Position numbers and translations under genes: made by a program
Origin: Bacillota bacterium
GTDB taxonomy: Bacteria > Bacillota > Clostridia > Lachnospirales > Bianqueaceae
NCBI GenBank assembly: GCA_017442535.1
Contig: JAFRZL010000028.1
Location: forward strand, 45,669 to 109,668
Reading direction: 5' to 3'
DNA length: 64,000 bases
Part shown: one piece after another, positions 8,088 through 17,271 of the stretch
Position numbering within the stretch: the first letter of the stretch is position 1
Layout: every line of letters begins with the position of its first letter
The notes under the pieces: model-generated
The model's input: only the letters and a program-made list of their open reading frames with translations
Databases searched by the model: none
Told to the model about the DNA's origin: nothing

Positions 8088-9125
8088 TTAGTGTCTGCGA
8101 TGGCTCTCGATCTGCTCCTGAATGGCCTGGGTCGTATGAGCGGCTTCAATACCCATCTGGCTGGTCTCGTCCGTCAGGCAGGGATCCACCTCGGCAACGG
8201 GCTTGGGACGCTCGGAATTATCGACCGGCGTATGGGTGCCGATACCGAGTGCTTCTCCGGCCACGCCGAGCGTGGAAACGATACCGGTCAGATCCGAGGG
8301 CATATAGATCTTGGTCGCGCGTCCGTCGGCCACCGCCTTCAGGGACTCGAGGCCCTTCAGCTTCAGCACGGATTCGTCGATATTGGCGGCCTTCAGAGCC
8401 TTCAGACCATCGGCTTCAGCCTGGTAAACCAGTTCGATCGAACGGGCACGGCCTTCGGCCAGCGCGATCTGTGCGTCTCTCTCGGCTTCAGCGGCCAGGA
8501 TCTTGGCCTGCTTATCACCTTCCGCACGGCTGACAACGGCTTCCTGGTGAGCCTGAGCTTCCAGAACCGTCTGACGACGTTCACGCTCAGCACGCATCTG
8601 CTTGGTCATGACCTCTTCGATCTCCTTCGGAGGCTTAATATTCTTAAGCTCCACACGGGTAACCTTGATGCCCCAGGGATCGGTAGCGGAATCCAGCACG
8701 GCCTCGAGCTTCTGGTTGATCTGATCACGGGAAGTCAGCAACTGGTCCAGTTCCATCTCACCGACGATATTACGCAGGGTCGTGGCAGCCAGATTCTGCA
8801 GACCGGAGATCGGATTCTCAACGCCATACGTATACATCTGCGGATCAAACACGCGGCAGTATACGACGCTGTCCAGCTGCAGCACGATATTATCCTTGGT
8901 AATAACGGGCTGAGGCGGGAAATCCAGCACCTGCTCCTTCAGGGAAACGCGTTTGCTGATGCGCTCCAGGAAAGGAACCTTCAAGTGCAGACCGGCCTCC
9001 CAGACGCATTTAAAGCGTCCCAGATGCTCGATGACGTAGGCCTGCGCCTGAGGAACGATCCGAAGGTTAGCGAAGATAACCCACAGAACCAGGACAACTA
9101 CTACACCAATCCATACATACTCCAT
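8088..9125 (-). CDS. SPFH/Band-7 membrane protein (stomatin/QmcA type)
   Basis: A 345-aa protein with one N-terminal membrane segment (residues 5-20), an SPFH domain (about 25-190) and a long charged helix (about 175-250, RAERERRQTVLEAQA onward) that should form a coiled coil. Family members oligomerise into ring-like membrane scaffolds that mark microdomains and can regulate membrane proteases. No NfeD-type partner is next to it. AGGAGG precedes the ATG, 55 bases after sigH. Confidence 0.9.
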   Translation of the reverse strand: MEYVWIGVVVVLVLWVIFANLRIVPQAQAYVIEHLGRFKCVWEAGLHLKVPFLERISKRVSLKEQVLDFPPQPVITKDNIVLQLDSVVYCRVFDPQMYTYGVENPISGLQNLAATTLRNIVGEMELDQLLTSRDQINQKLEAVLDSATDPWGIKVTRVELKNIKPPKEIEEVMTKQMRAERERRQTVLEAQAHQEAVVSRAEGDKQAKILAAEAERDAQIALAEGRARSIELVYQAEADGLKALKAANIDESVLKLKGLESLKAVADGRATKIYMPSDLTGIVSTLGVAGEALGIGTHTPVDNSERPKPVAEVDPCLTDETSQMGIEAAHTTQAIQEQIESHRRH

Positions 9126-9180
9126 ACAACATACCTCCTGTTGAAATAATATTGGATGTTAAAAAATAACTGACTTTTGG

Positions 9181-9843
9181 TTACCACTCCGCGGCGATCT
9201 GCCCCACTTTGCGCTTGATGCGCTGCAGTGCGTTGTCGATCGATTTGGGAGTCTTGCCCATGGCTGCGGCGATCTGATGATAGTCATGCCCGTTCAGGTA
9301 CATGGAAAGCACTTTTTTCTCAAACTTACTGCACCTGGCGTCGATCTCTTCCTGCAGATGGTCCACCTGTTCCTGATCGATCAGCATATCCTCGGGGCCG
9401 GCCACGCCGGGCTGAGTCAGGATATCCATCATGGTCGTTTCCTTATCCTCTTCGTCGTAAATGGTTCGGTTCAGGGAAACATAGCTGTTGAGCGGCCAGT
9501 GTTTCAACCGGTTCGCGTTCTTGACCGCCGTCATGATCTGCCGGGAAATGCACAGATCCGCAAAGCTGCGGAACGAGGCGTTTTTGTCCGGCTGATACGA
9601 GATGATCGCTTTATACAGGCCGATCATTCCTTCCTGGATCAGGTCAGCCCGGTCGGCTCCAAGCAGGAAAAACGGACGGGTCTTGATCCGGACAAGGTCT
9701 TTATACCTCTCCAGCATAAAGTCCATCGCGTCAGCCGCGTCGCTGCCGCCATCGTGAACCTTCTGCACCAGTTCCTCATCGGGCGTCCGGCTCCATTCCT
9801 CCCGGAATTGAGTAATAGCGGTCGTTACGAGCTCATCTTGCAT
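9181..9843 (-). CDS. sigH: RNA polymerase sigma-H factor (stationary phase/sporulation)
   Basis: A 220-aa sigma-70-family protein of Spo0H type, which directs RNA polymerase to early-sporulation and post-exponential promoters. Region 2 holds MLERYKDLVRIKTRPFFL and DLIQEGMIGLYKAI. Region 4 is the helix-turn-helix YLNGHDYHQIAAAMGKTPKSI. It follows rlmB by 12 bases. In related bacteria sigH lies in the same neighbourhood, usually with cysS and a yacP-like gene, which are both missing here. The ATG at 9841-9843 follows AGGAGAGTG. Confidence 0.92.
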   Translation of the reverse strand: MQDELVTTAITQFREEWSRTPDEELVQKVHDGGSDAADAMDFMLERYKDLVRIKTRPFFLLGADRADLIQEGMIGLYKAIISYQPDKNASFRSFADLCISRQIMTAVKNANRLKHWPLNSYVSLNRTIYDEEDKETTMMDILTQPGVAGPEDMLIDQEQVDHLQEEIDARCSKFEKKVLSMYLNGHDYHQIAAAMGKTPKSIDNALQRIKRKVGQIAAEW

Positions 9844-9855
9844 GGCATCACTCTC

Positions 9856-10605
9856 CTAACCCAAACCCCTCTGGCGAACGACTTCGTACATCATGACGCC
9901 TGCCGCGACCGAGGCGTTCAGTGAACTGATCTTGCCCTTCATCGGCAGTTTAACGACATAATCGCAGCGTTCTTTCACCAGGCGTGAAACACCCTCGTGC
10001 TCCCCGCCGATGACCAGTGCGATCGGTCCGGTCAGGGGCGTATCATAGGCGAGCTGCCCGTCCATATCGGCGCAGGCAACCCAGATCCCCTGTTTCTGCA
10101 GTTCGGGTATCACCTTGGCCACATTGGTGACCTTGGCAACCGGGACATATTCACAGGCTCCCGCCGCAGTTTTGACGACGGCAGCGGTCAGGCCCACCGC
10201 ATGATGGCGGCTGATCAGGATGCCGTGCACCCCGCACGCATCCGCTGTCCGGAGAATCGCGCCAAGATTATGCGGATCCTGGATACTTTCGAGGATCACG
10301 ATAAACGGGGGTTCCCCCGAAGCGCGCGCTTTTTCCAGAATATCGTCCAGCTCTGCATAAGGATAGGCCTGCACGAGGGCCGCTACGCCCTGGTGGCGCT
10401 CTCCGCCTGCCAGCTCGTCCAGCCTGCGACCACTTGCCTCTTTAATGGCGATCCCGGCTTTGCGGCACATCGCGACGATCTGAACAAGCGAACCTGTATG
10501 CTCGCCGAACTGCACATATATACATTCGATCCCCCTGCCGGAACGCAGTGCTTCCAGCACCGCATTGCGTCCGACAATGATCTCATTATCCATCTCGGGG
10601 TTCAA
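9856..10605 (-). CDS. rlmB: 23S rRNA 2'-O-methyltransferase, TrmH/SpoU family
   Basis: A 249-aa SPOUT methyltransferase with an N-terminal L30e-like substrate-binding domain (residues 1-80) and a C-terminal knotted SAM domain. Motif 1 is PHNLGAILRTADACG, motif 2 IALVIGGEHEGVS and motif 3 KISSLNASVAAGVMMYE. RlmB methylates G2251 of 23S rRNA in E. coli. The start is TTG at 10603-10605, with AAAGGAGG seven bases upstream. It overlaps the mrnC stop as TTGA, showing translational coupling. Confidence 0.88.
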   Translation of the reverse strand: MNPEMDNEIIVGRNAVLEALRSGRGIECIYVQFGEHTGSLVQIVAMCRKAGIAIKEASGRRLDELAGGERHQGVAALVQAYPYAELDDILEKARASGEPPFIVILESIQDPHNLGAILRTADACGVHGILISRHHAVGLTAAVVKTAAGACEYVPVAKVTNVAKVIPELQKQGIWVACADMDGQLAYDTPLTGPIALVIGGEHEGVSRLVKERCDYVVKLPMKGKISSLNASVAAGVMMYEVVRQRGLG

Positions 10606-11081
10606 GTCAAATCCTCCTTTGGCTCCGGCTCCTCATGTTCACGGACTTCATCCGCTGCCCATTCCCGGCACAGCAGCGCGTACCCCGCGTCCATCAGCTC
10701 GAGAATACGGTCCATACGGCCCTCCAGATACAGGGCTCCGATCATTGTCTCCAGGCCCGTCGCCATCTTGTACTCGATCACTTCGGCGTGTTTGGGGATG
10801 GTATTGGACTTGGCATTGCGGCCCCGGCGCACCAGATCCTGCTCGTCCGCCGATAGATCGTCCCACAGAAGGCGCACCATCCTGGCCTGTGACTCGGCCC
10901 GCGCAAACTGTGAAGCATGCAGATGCATGCGGTGCGGCGAGGTCTGTTCGGTCATCACCAGCCGTCCGCGGATGTACAGGTCAAACACGCTGTCACCCAG
11001 AAAAGCGAGTGCCAGCGGCGCCATCTGCCGGGGATTAATCCCCTCCGCGCCGGTCACTTCGCGCAAATGTTCAATCAGCAT
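10602..11081 (-). CDS. mrnC: Mini-ribonuclease III (23S rRNA maturation)
   Basis: A 160-aa RNase III catalytic domain without the double-stranded RNA-binding domain, as in Mini-III. Signature elements are LALAFLGDSVFDLYIR, RGRNAKSNTIPKHA and YKMATGLETMIGALYLEG. The enzyme trims the ends of 23S rRNA in Firmicutes. I chose the ATG at 11079-11081, one base after the cysE stop and preceded by GAGGAG. A longer in-frame start would run far into cysE and has no ribosome binding site. Confidence 0.9.
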   Translation of the reverse strand: MLIEHLREVTGAEGINPRQMAPLALAFLGDSVFDLYIRGRLVMTEQTSPHRMHLHASQFARAESQARMVRLLWDDLSADEQDLVRRGRNAKSNTIPKHAEVIEYKMATGLETMIGALYLEGRMDRILELMDAGYALLCREWAADEVREHEEPEPKEDLT

Positions 11082-11082
11082 A

Positions 11083-11751
11083 CTACTCCTCTTTGCCGGA
11101 ACCGCTTTGCCTGTTCTCGGCACTGATCTCCTGCTGCAGCGTCTGCATCTGATCGCGGATCCGGTCCAGATCCTCCTGATAAGGATCCGGCAGATGGATC
11201 TGATCCAGACTGTCACTGGGACGTTCAACCAGCGAATGATAACGAACGATCCTTGCGGGAACGCCGACCACAGTACAATTGGGCGGAACCTCCTCCAGAA
11301 CCACACTTCCGGCACCGATTCGGGAATTCTCTCCCACGGTAAAGGATCCCAGCACCATAGCGCCTGCGCTGATCATCACCCCATCCTTAATCGTAGGATG
11401 GCGTTTGCCTTTCTCCTTACCGGTACCTCCCAGGGTAACACCCTGATAGATCGTCACATCATCTCCGATAATCGTGGTCTCTCCGATCACCACTCCCGAC
11501 CCATGGTCGATAAAAAGCCGATGACCGATGGTCGCGCCGGGATGGATCTCGATTCCCGTCCTGCGGCGTGCTCTCTGCGAAAACCAGCGGGCCAGCAGAT
11601 AATGACCTTTCTGATACAGGCGGTGAGCCCTGCGGTGACTCCACTGAGCCTTAAAACTTGGATATAGCCAGACCTCCCAGGGGCTGTGTATCGCAGGATC
11701 CCGGGCCATGATCGTCTCGGCCTGCTCATGATAAAAATCCAAGAAACTCAT
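11083..11751 (-). CDS. cysE: serine O-acetyltransferase
   Basis: A 222-aa enzyme making O-acetylserine, the direct precursor of cysteine, from serine and acetyl-CoA. An N-terminal helical region (SPWEVWLYPSFKAQWSHRRAH) precedes a left-handed beta-helix of hexapeptide repeats, including HPGATIGHRLFIDHGSGVVIG and YQGVTLGGTG. The C-terminal tail (about residues 170-222) is charged and probably helical. It is the first gene of cysE-mrnC-rlmB-sigH, under a consensus promoter at 11815-11843. GAGGAAAG lies before the ATG. In many relatives cysS follows cysE, but here mrnC follows directly. Confidence 0.93.
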   Translation of the reverse strand: MSFLDFYHEQAETIMARDPAIHSPWEVWLYPSFKAQWSHRRAHRLYQKGHYLLARWFSQRARRRTGIEIHPGATIGHRLFIDHGSGVVIGETTIIGDDVTIYQGVTLGGTGKEKGKRHPTIKDGVMISAGAMVLGSFTVGENSRIGAGSVVLEEVPPNCTVVGVPARIVRYHSLVERPSDSLDQIHLPDPYQEDLDRIRDQMQTLQQEISAENRQSGSGKEE

Positions 11752-11814
11752 GCTTTCCTCTTCTCCGGCCTCCGGCCGGGTCCATAACTTCTCTATCTAT
11801 TCTCTACCCAATAA

Positions 11815-11843
11815 ATTATACATGATTTACGAAGCTTTGTCAA
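11815..11843 (-). promoter_or_regulatory. strong promoter of cysE-mrnC-rlmB-sigH
   Basis: Minus-strand TTGACA (11838-11843) and TATAAT (11815-11820) with a 17-base spacer, a full consensus sigma-A promoter. Its -35 box overlaps the last bases of the upstream DUF3899 gene. The leader is about 55 bases and holds no visible riboswitch or T-box. Confidence 0.85.
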
Positions 11844-12322
11844 GGGGTTGTCAACGTTCCTTCCTTTTGCAGAAAAAGGACGACCAGGATCAGGGCGATG
11901 AGCAGGAATCCCCCGCCTACGATGACCAGGAACAGGCAGGGTGTTTTGCCTCCCTCCGCCTTTCGCGCTTTATAATCGGCGTAGGACTCATGCTGGCGGT
12001 TGCGGAAAAACCAGCTGAGGGAGACGACCGCATAGCTCAGGCCGTCAAAAGCCCCGTTCCTGCTCACAAAAACAAGTGCTCCGCTCGCGGCAAGCAGCAT
12101 CCCCGCCGTAAAAAACGCATCCGACCAGTGCCGGATCTTATCCAGCTCAGACATCTGCTCACCTGAAAATAAACCGCCCGACCAGGCGGTGAGTGCCATC
12201 AGGACCAGGCCGACGCCGAATGCAATCAAGTATTTCAGCCAAGGACGCCGTGGACGATCATAATGCTCCTCCCGGACAGCACCGTTCCCGGCGGGCAGTC
12301 CCGCAGTATTCTTCTCTTCCAT
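11840..12322 (-). CDS. DUF3899 membrane protein
   Basis: A 160-aa protein with three hydrophobic helices: residues about 30-46 (LIAFGVGLVLMALTAW), 70-86 (AFFTAGMLLAASGALVF) and a C-terminal one (FLVIVGGGFLLIALILVV). The motif SRNGAFDGLSYAV and the ESYADYKARKAE loop fit the DUF3899 family, whose function is unknown. AAGGAGT precedes the ATG. It lies just after the opp terminator, and no separate promoter is obvious, so it may depend on read-through. Confidence 0.75.
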   Translation of the reverse strand: MEEKNTAGLPAGNGAVREEHYDRPRRPWLKYLIAFGVGLVLMALTAWSGGLFSGEQMSELDKIRHWSDAFFTAGMLLAASGALVFVSRNGAFDGLSYAVVSLSWFFRNRQHESYADYKARKAEGGKTPCLFLVIVGGGFLLIALILVVLFLQKEGTLTTP

Positions 12323-12340
12323 AAATACTCCTTATAGGCA

Positions 12341-12369
12341 AACTGAGTATGGCAAAGCCATACTCAGTT
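12341..12369 (-). terminator. terminator of the opp operon
   Basis: A 13-bp perfect stem (AACTGAGTATGGC and complement) with a 3-base loop, 11 bases after the oppF stop. A short T-run follows on the minus strand. Confidence 0.75.
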
Positions 12370-12380
12370 TATCTGACAGA

Positions 12381-13592
12381 TTATTTCTGCGCTTCCTCAC
12401 GGTATTTTTCAAATTCCTTAAGGGTGCAGCGGACGAAATGTCCGGGAATGACTTCGCGAAGCTCCGGCTCTTCGGTCGTATATTCGTGATCCACCAGCGG
12501 ATTGTAGCGGATACGGATACGATTACGTTCGGATTCAGGATCCGGCAGCGGAATAGCTGACAGCAGCGACTTGGTGTAGGGATGAAGCGGGCACCGGAAC
12601 AGTTCGTCCGAATCCGTCATCTCTACCAGATTGCCGTAGTACATGACACCGATCCTGTCGGAAAAATACTTAACGACGGACAGGTCATGCGCGATGAAGA
12701 GGATCGTCAGTCCCATGGATGCGCGCAGTTCGTTCAGCAGGTTAATGACCTGTGCACGAATGGATACATCCAGTGCGGAGATCGGTTCGTCCGCAATGAT
12801 CATCTCGGGATTCATGACGATGGACCGGGCGATACCGATACGCTGGCGCTGGCCGCCGGAGAACTCATGCGGATAACGCGTCGCGTGCTCGCTGACCAGA
12901 CCGACGGTCTCCAGCATCTTCAGCACCTTTTCATCGATGACCTTCTGATCCTTCTCACCCTGGATCTTGAGGCCCTCCGCGATGATCTCGCGGACAGTCA
13001 TACGGGGATCGAGCGAAGCGATGGGATCCTGGTAAATCATCTGAATCTTGGTGACAAGCTGCGAATGACGGGCCAGACGGAGATCATGAAGGTATTTGCG
13101 GTGAAGCGCATGCTTTTCCGCACCGGGCTTGCTGATCGCCTCCTGATATTCCCTGGTCACACGCTCTGCCTCGTCCTTGCGGAACTGGTCGTTAACATGC
13201 TTGTGATCATATTTGGCCTTCTTGATCTCCTGGCGCAGTTCCGCAATGCGGTCCTTGCAAGCCTGGATCTCGGCCTCAGCGCCGCCGTTGGAGGACAGTT
13301 CTTTGATCTTAGCCCTCTGCTGCTTGATTTCTTCCACATAAGAACGGGTACCGGCTACGATACGGGTGCCGTGGAAATAGACACTTCCCGAAGTCGCGTC
13401 ATACAGACGGATGATCGTGCGTCCTGTGGTGGTCTTGCCGCAGCCCGACTCACCTACCAGGCCGAAAATCTCGCCTTTGTAAATGTCGAAGGATACATCG
13501 TTGACGGCTTTCTTAACGGCATCTCTCTTGCCGAAATACATCGAAAGATGTTCAACCTTGAGCAACGGTTCCTGATGATTATTCTCACTCAT
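12381..13592 (-). CDS. oppF: oligopeptide ABC transporter ATPase OppF type, with coiled insertion
   Basis: A 403-aa ATPase of a peptide importer. Walker A is GESGCGKT (47-54), Q-loop Gln188, signature FSGGQRQR (244-251), Walker B MIIADEPI (264-271), and a C-terminal OppF-type oligopeptide-binding extension. Between the early beta-sheet and the Q-loop it carries about 100 extra residues (80-178), highly charged and predicted helical. Typical OppF is ~320 aa without this. Its start overlaps the end of oppD by 8 bases. The substrate is probably peptide but is not proven by sequence. Confidence 0.88.
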   Translation of the reverse strand: MSENNHQEPLLKVEHLSMYFGKRDAVKKAVNDVSFDIYKGEIFGLVGESGCGKTTTGRTIIRLYDATSGSVYFHGTRIVAGTRSYVEEIKQQRAKIKELSSNGGAEAEIQACKDRIAELRQEIKKAKYDHKHVNDQFRKDEAERVTREYQEAISKPGAEKHALHRKYLHDLRLARHSQLVTKIQMIYQDPIASLDPRMTVREIIAEGLKIQGEKDQKVIDEKVLKMLETVGLVSEHATRYPHEFSGGQRQRIGIARSIVMNPEMIIADEPISALDVSIRAQVINLLNELRASMGLTILFIAHDLSVVKYFSDRIGVMYYGNLVEMTDSDELFRCPLHPYTKSLLSAIPLPDPESERNRIRIRYNPLVDHEYTTEEPELREVIPGHFVRCTLKEFEKYREEAQK

Positions 13593-15729
13593 TGCTGCTG
13601 CTCCTTCCTTGTTTCATTCTGTTGATACGCTCGGTAATGACCTTGGGCATCTCAATCTTGGGTGCATTGGGATGCAGCAGCCAAGTGGCCGCATAATGCG
13701 TATCGGTGATCTTGAACATGGGCGGCTGTTCCTCGAAGTCGATTTCCAGCGCGTTCTTGTTGCGCTCCGCAAAAGCATCGCCCTTGGGAGGATAGATCAT
13801 GTTGGGAGGTGTTCCGGGGATGGACTCGAGTCTTTCCTTGGTATCCAGATCGGGTACGGAGGAAAGCAGCGCCCAGGTATACGGATGTGCCGGTGAATAG
13901 AAAACATCTTCGGCCGTACCGTACTCCACGATCTTGCCGGCATACATAACGGCAATACGGTCTGCCATGTTGGCAACAACGCCCAGGTCGTGTGTAATGA
14001 AGATGACGGACAGATCGCGCTGGCGCTTCAGTTCGTTGATCAGCTCCAGGATCTGCGCCTGAATCGTCACGTCAAGAGCGGTTGTGGGCTCATCGCAGAT
14101 CAGGATGTCGGGATTAGCCGTAAGCGCGATAGCGATAACGATACGCTGGCGCATACCGCCGGAGAACTCAAACGGATATTGGCGGTAGCGGCGGCGGGGT
14201 TCGTCAATACCTACGCCTTCCAGGAGCTTGATTGCACGTTCGCGTGCCGCGCCCTTGGTAATCTTGTAAGAAGAATTCTCCGCCTGCTCCTTCAGATAAT
14301 CCACGATCTGAAGGGATCTTGCGGGCAGATCGGCCGTCTTGGTGGCCTCAATCTGCTCTTCAAAATGATGCAGCTGCTCATTGATGGTATCGACCATATC
14401 CTGATGTGCCGCTTCTAGATTGACATAACTTGCGGGAATGACTTCCCAGTCGGGGGTCTTGCCCTTGGCTACGATCGCATCATACTTCTTCTGAGCGCGG
14501 TCAAAACGCTTCTGTTCCTTGGCGTTCTTGCTGGAACCGGTAAAGAACAGATCGACCGCGTAATCGATGGAAGTCGGGAAGGTATGAGTCAGACTGTCCT
14601 TGACCACTTCAAGAGGATCCAGGCAGTTCTGCACGGCAACCTTCATCTCGCGGACCGCGGCGTCCACTTCGCTCTTATTGGGCGCTTCCGCCTCAAAAAC
14701 AGGCAGTTTGGACTTCAACAGCGCAATGGCTTTGCTGCGGGCTTCGTTGGTCTGATCGATCGAATACTGGATGGCTTTCTCAGCTTTGTTCATAAACTCA
14801 TTCATGTATTCGGTATCGATCTTCTGATGTGTCAGCACATTCAGTTCCTTTACGGGCAGATCGGGGATCTTGTCCTCCACAAAGGTAAGATAATAGCCAA
14901 GCGTAAAGGTATTGGGAGTCTCGGCGTTAACAGCTGCCTGCAGGATATCCAGGCTCTGCTGCAGCGCTTCGCGCGCTCCGGCCAGCTCTTCCGCGGTTTT
15001 CTTGCCCATGTCGGCTTTGACCTTCACAGCCAGCTCTCTTAACTGTTCGGCTTTCTCATTGACCACAAAACGGGACAGGCTCTTGTTCGCGGCCAGAACG
15101 AAAGCATTCATATCCTCGCGGATATTTCGGAGGGACTTGTTGTCGATTCTCAGGATGAGGTTCTCGGCCAGCGCCAGTGCCTCACGAGCGGAATCCAGAC
15201 TCTCCGTATATTCGCTCTGAAGCGCGGAATGCTTCAGGCTGAATTTTTTGAACTTGGTCAGGTCCTCGGTGGAACCTTCCACGCCTGCTTCCTTCATACG
15301 GGTATCCAGCGCACGGAACATTTTGTTCAGGCTCTCTTTGGATTCCTTGCGGGAAGCCTTGTTCTTGAGGAGCATAGCCTCGGTCAGCTGCTGGCCCACA
15401 CGCATGATGGGATTCAGACTGGACAGAGGATCCTGGAAAACCATGGCGATTTTGTCGCCGCGGATCCGGTGGAATTCGTCCTCGGAAACCTTCATCAAAT
15501 CTTTGCCGTCATAGAGGATCTTGCCGCCTTCTTTGATAGCGTTGCCTGCGAGAATACCCATGATGGCACGGCTGGTAACGGATTTGCCGGAACCGGACTC
15601 TCCGACGATGGCCAATGTCTCGCCCTTATACAGATCAAAGCTGATATCGCGGACAGCCTGCACCTTACCGTTTGTAGTATGGAAGGAGATGCGCAGGTCT
15701 TTTACTTCAAGTTTCTTTTGCTCAGCCAT
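13585..15729 (-). CDS. oppD: oligopeptide ABC transporter ATPase OppD type, with very large insertion
   Basis: A 714-aa ATPase, twice the usual ~340 aa. Walker A is GESGSGKS (43-50), the Q-loop is MVFQDPLSSLNPIMRVG (Gln99), the signature FSGGMRQR (522-529) and Walker B ILICDEPT (542-549). About 370 residues (122-492) separate the Q-loop region from the helical subdomain that precedes the signature. They are Lys/Glu/Ala-rich, mostly helical and without membrane segments. The C-terminal peptide-transporter extension is normal (GTPPNMIYPPKGDAF). Start and oppC stop overlap as TAATG. Confidence 0.88.
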   Translation of the reverse strand: MAEQKKLEVKDLRISFHTTNGKVQAVRDISFDLYKGETLAIVGESGSGKSVTSRAIMGILAGNAIKEGGKILYDGKDLMKVSEDEFHRIRGDKIAMVFQDPLSSLNPIMRVGQQLTEAMLLKNKASRKESKESLNKMFRALDTRMKEAGVEGSTEDLTKFKKFSLKHSALQSEYTESLDSAREALALAENLILRIDNKSLRNIREDMNAFVLAANKSLSRFVVNEKAEQLRELAVKVKADMGKKTAEELAGAREALQQSLDILQAAVNAETPNTFTLGYYLTFVEDKIPDLPVKELNVLTHQKIDTEYMNEFMNKAEKAIQYSIDQTNEARSKAIALLKSKLPVFEAEAPNKSEVDAAVREMKVAVQNCLDPLEVVKDSLTHTFPTSIDYAVDLFFTGSSKNAKEQKRFDRAQKKYDAIVAKGKTPDWEVIPASYVNLEAAHQDMVDTINEQLHHFEEQIEATKTADLPARSLQIVDYLKEQAENSSYKITKGAARERAIKLLEGVGIDEPRRRYRQYPFEFSGGMRQRIVIAIALTANPDILICDEPTTALDVTIQAQILELINELKRQRDLSVIFITHDLGVVANMADRIAVMYAGKIVEYGTAEDVFYSPAHPYTWALLSSVPDLDTKERLESIPGTPPNMIYPPKGDAFAERNKNALEIDFEEQPPMFKITDTHYAATWLLHPNAPKIEMPKVITERINRMKQGRSSSNE

Positions 15730-17270
15730 TACTCATCCGCTCCTCTCAGTGAAGGATTAAACGCGTCACGGAGTCCGTTACCGAACAGATTGAACGAGAT
15801 CTCCAGCAGCGATATAAACAAAGCCGGGAACAGGATAATATGGGGGAAGGACGACAGATATGCCTGTCCGTTTGAAAGCATGGTACCGATGGACGTCAGT
15901 CCCGATGTCTCCAGACTAATGATGCCCAGGAATGACAGCATGGATTCGCTGAAGATAACGCCGGGGATGATCAGAACGGTGGACGTAATGATCGTACCAA
16001 GGCTGTTCGGCAGAATGTGGCGGAAAATCAGTCGGCTGTCGCTTGCGCCGAGCGTACGGGCAGCCAGAACATATTCCTGCCCTTTGAACCGGTAGAACTG
16101 TGTACGCACACGGTGCGCGATGCCGATCCATCCTGTCAGAACAAAGGCAAATAGCAAACTGACGATCGGTCCGACCTTATCGGCCAGATGCATCTTGAAC
16201 AGCGTCGCCACAACGATGAACGGAATGGATGCCAGAATATCGGAGATACGCTCCAGGATCAGGTCGACTGCTCCGCCGTAATAACCTTCCACTGCGCCGT
16301 AGATGACGCCGATGAAGAAGTTGATCACGGAAACGGAGATTGCAAGCAGGAACGAGAGCCGGGCACCATAGGCCAGGCAGGCGAAGATATCCTGACCATG
16401 CTGGTTGGTTCCGAGGAGATGCTGTGCATAGAAGCCGTTCTTGTAATTGTAATACTCTTTGTAGAGAACACGGACACGGTACCCGGTCTGGTTCTTGGCA
16501 GCATAGGTGTACCAGGTCTCTCCGTCCGCGCCGCCGTTATCGCCCTCAATACGAAGACTGTCATACTGCGCACGGTTCTTGTTGGAAGAAGTGTGATAAG
16601 CCGGTACATAGATCGGGTCGCCGTTATCGGCATGATACTTTGACAGGCCCTGTGTATTGGCCGTCTCGTCCGCAAGCTCGTACCAGAGGTTCGCAGCGCT
16701 GCCGACGGAAACAAAGTTGGTCTTATAATAGACAGGTAACGGATAAATGACCTGAATGCCGGTATCATTCTGATACTTCTGAAGCTTCTGATATTCATCC
16801 GCGCTAAGGTCCGCATAGACAAACCCGACCTTCTCATAGGAATCCACGTAAAGCTTGTAAAAAGGAATTCCGTTGCTGTCCTTGTATCTCTCATTCACCT
16901 TGAGAACAGCACTGGTGCCGTACTCCTGCCCGATGGAATTCAGATAGTCATAGCCGGACTGAGCCTCATTCTGCTCACGGCAGCCGTCCCAGCCAAGGAA
17001 GGCAAATGTCTTGGAACGGGGCAGAACCATCTTGTAGTAACCGTCACGGAACTCAACGTTATAGTTTGAGATATAAGGCACGACGATCGCATAGAGGAAC
17101 AGGAAAAGAATGATAATGGACGCGGCGACGGAGGATTTATTGCGGCTGAAACGAATCATCGCATCCTTGAAATATCCAACCGGCTTGGTCGCGAGCTTCT
17201 TGTCAGAGAGCTTGCGCCCGGTCGCCACTTTAAACTTTTCAGCCGGAATATTCATATAATTCTTATCCAT
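15729..17270 (-). CDS. oppC: oligopeptide ABC transporter permease OppC type, with large extracytoplasmic domain
   Basis: A 513-aa permease where ~300 aa is usual. Membrane helix 1 spans about residues 47-68. The normal helix-2 entry, HLLGTNQHGQDIF, does not appear until residue 284. The roughly 210 residues between are Tyr/Asp/Gly-rich and hydrophilic and must lie outside the cell. The BPD_transp_1 core follows, with the ATPase-docking loop near LAARTLGASDSRLIFRHI. I chose the ATG at 17268-17270 (MDKNYMNIPA), one base after the oppB stop, with GGGAG upstream. Confidence 0.88.
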   Translation of the reverse strand: MDKNYMNIPAEKFKVATGRKLSDKKLATKPVGYFKDAMIRFSRNKSSVAASIIILFLFLYAIVVPYISNYNVEFRDGYYKMVLPRSKTFAFLGWDGCREQNEAQSGYDYLNSIGQEYGTSAVLKVNERYKDSNGIPFYKLYVDSYEKVGFVYADLSADEYQKLQKYQNDTGIQVIYPLPVYYKTNFVSVGSAANLWYELADETANTQGLSKYHADNGDPIYVPAYHTSSNKNRAQYDSLRIEGDNGGADGETWYTYAAKNQTGYRVRVLYKEYYNYKNGFYAQHLLGTNQHGQDIFACLAYGARLSFLLAISVSVINFFIGVIYGAVEGYYGGAVDLILERISDILASIPFIVVATLFKMHLADKVGPIVSLLFAFVLTGWIGIAHRVRTQFYRFKGQEYVLAARTLGASDSRLIFRHILPNSLGTIITSTVLIIPGVIFSESMLSFLGIISLETSGLTSIGTMLSNGQAYLSSFPHIILFPALFISLLEISFNLFGNGLRDAFNPSLRGADE

Positions 17271-17271
17271 T

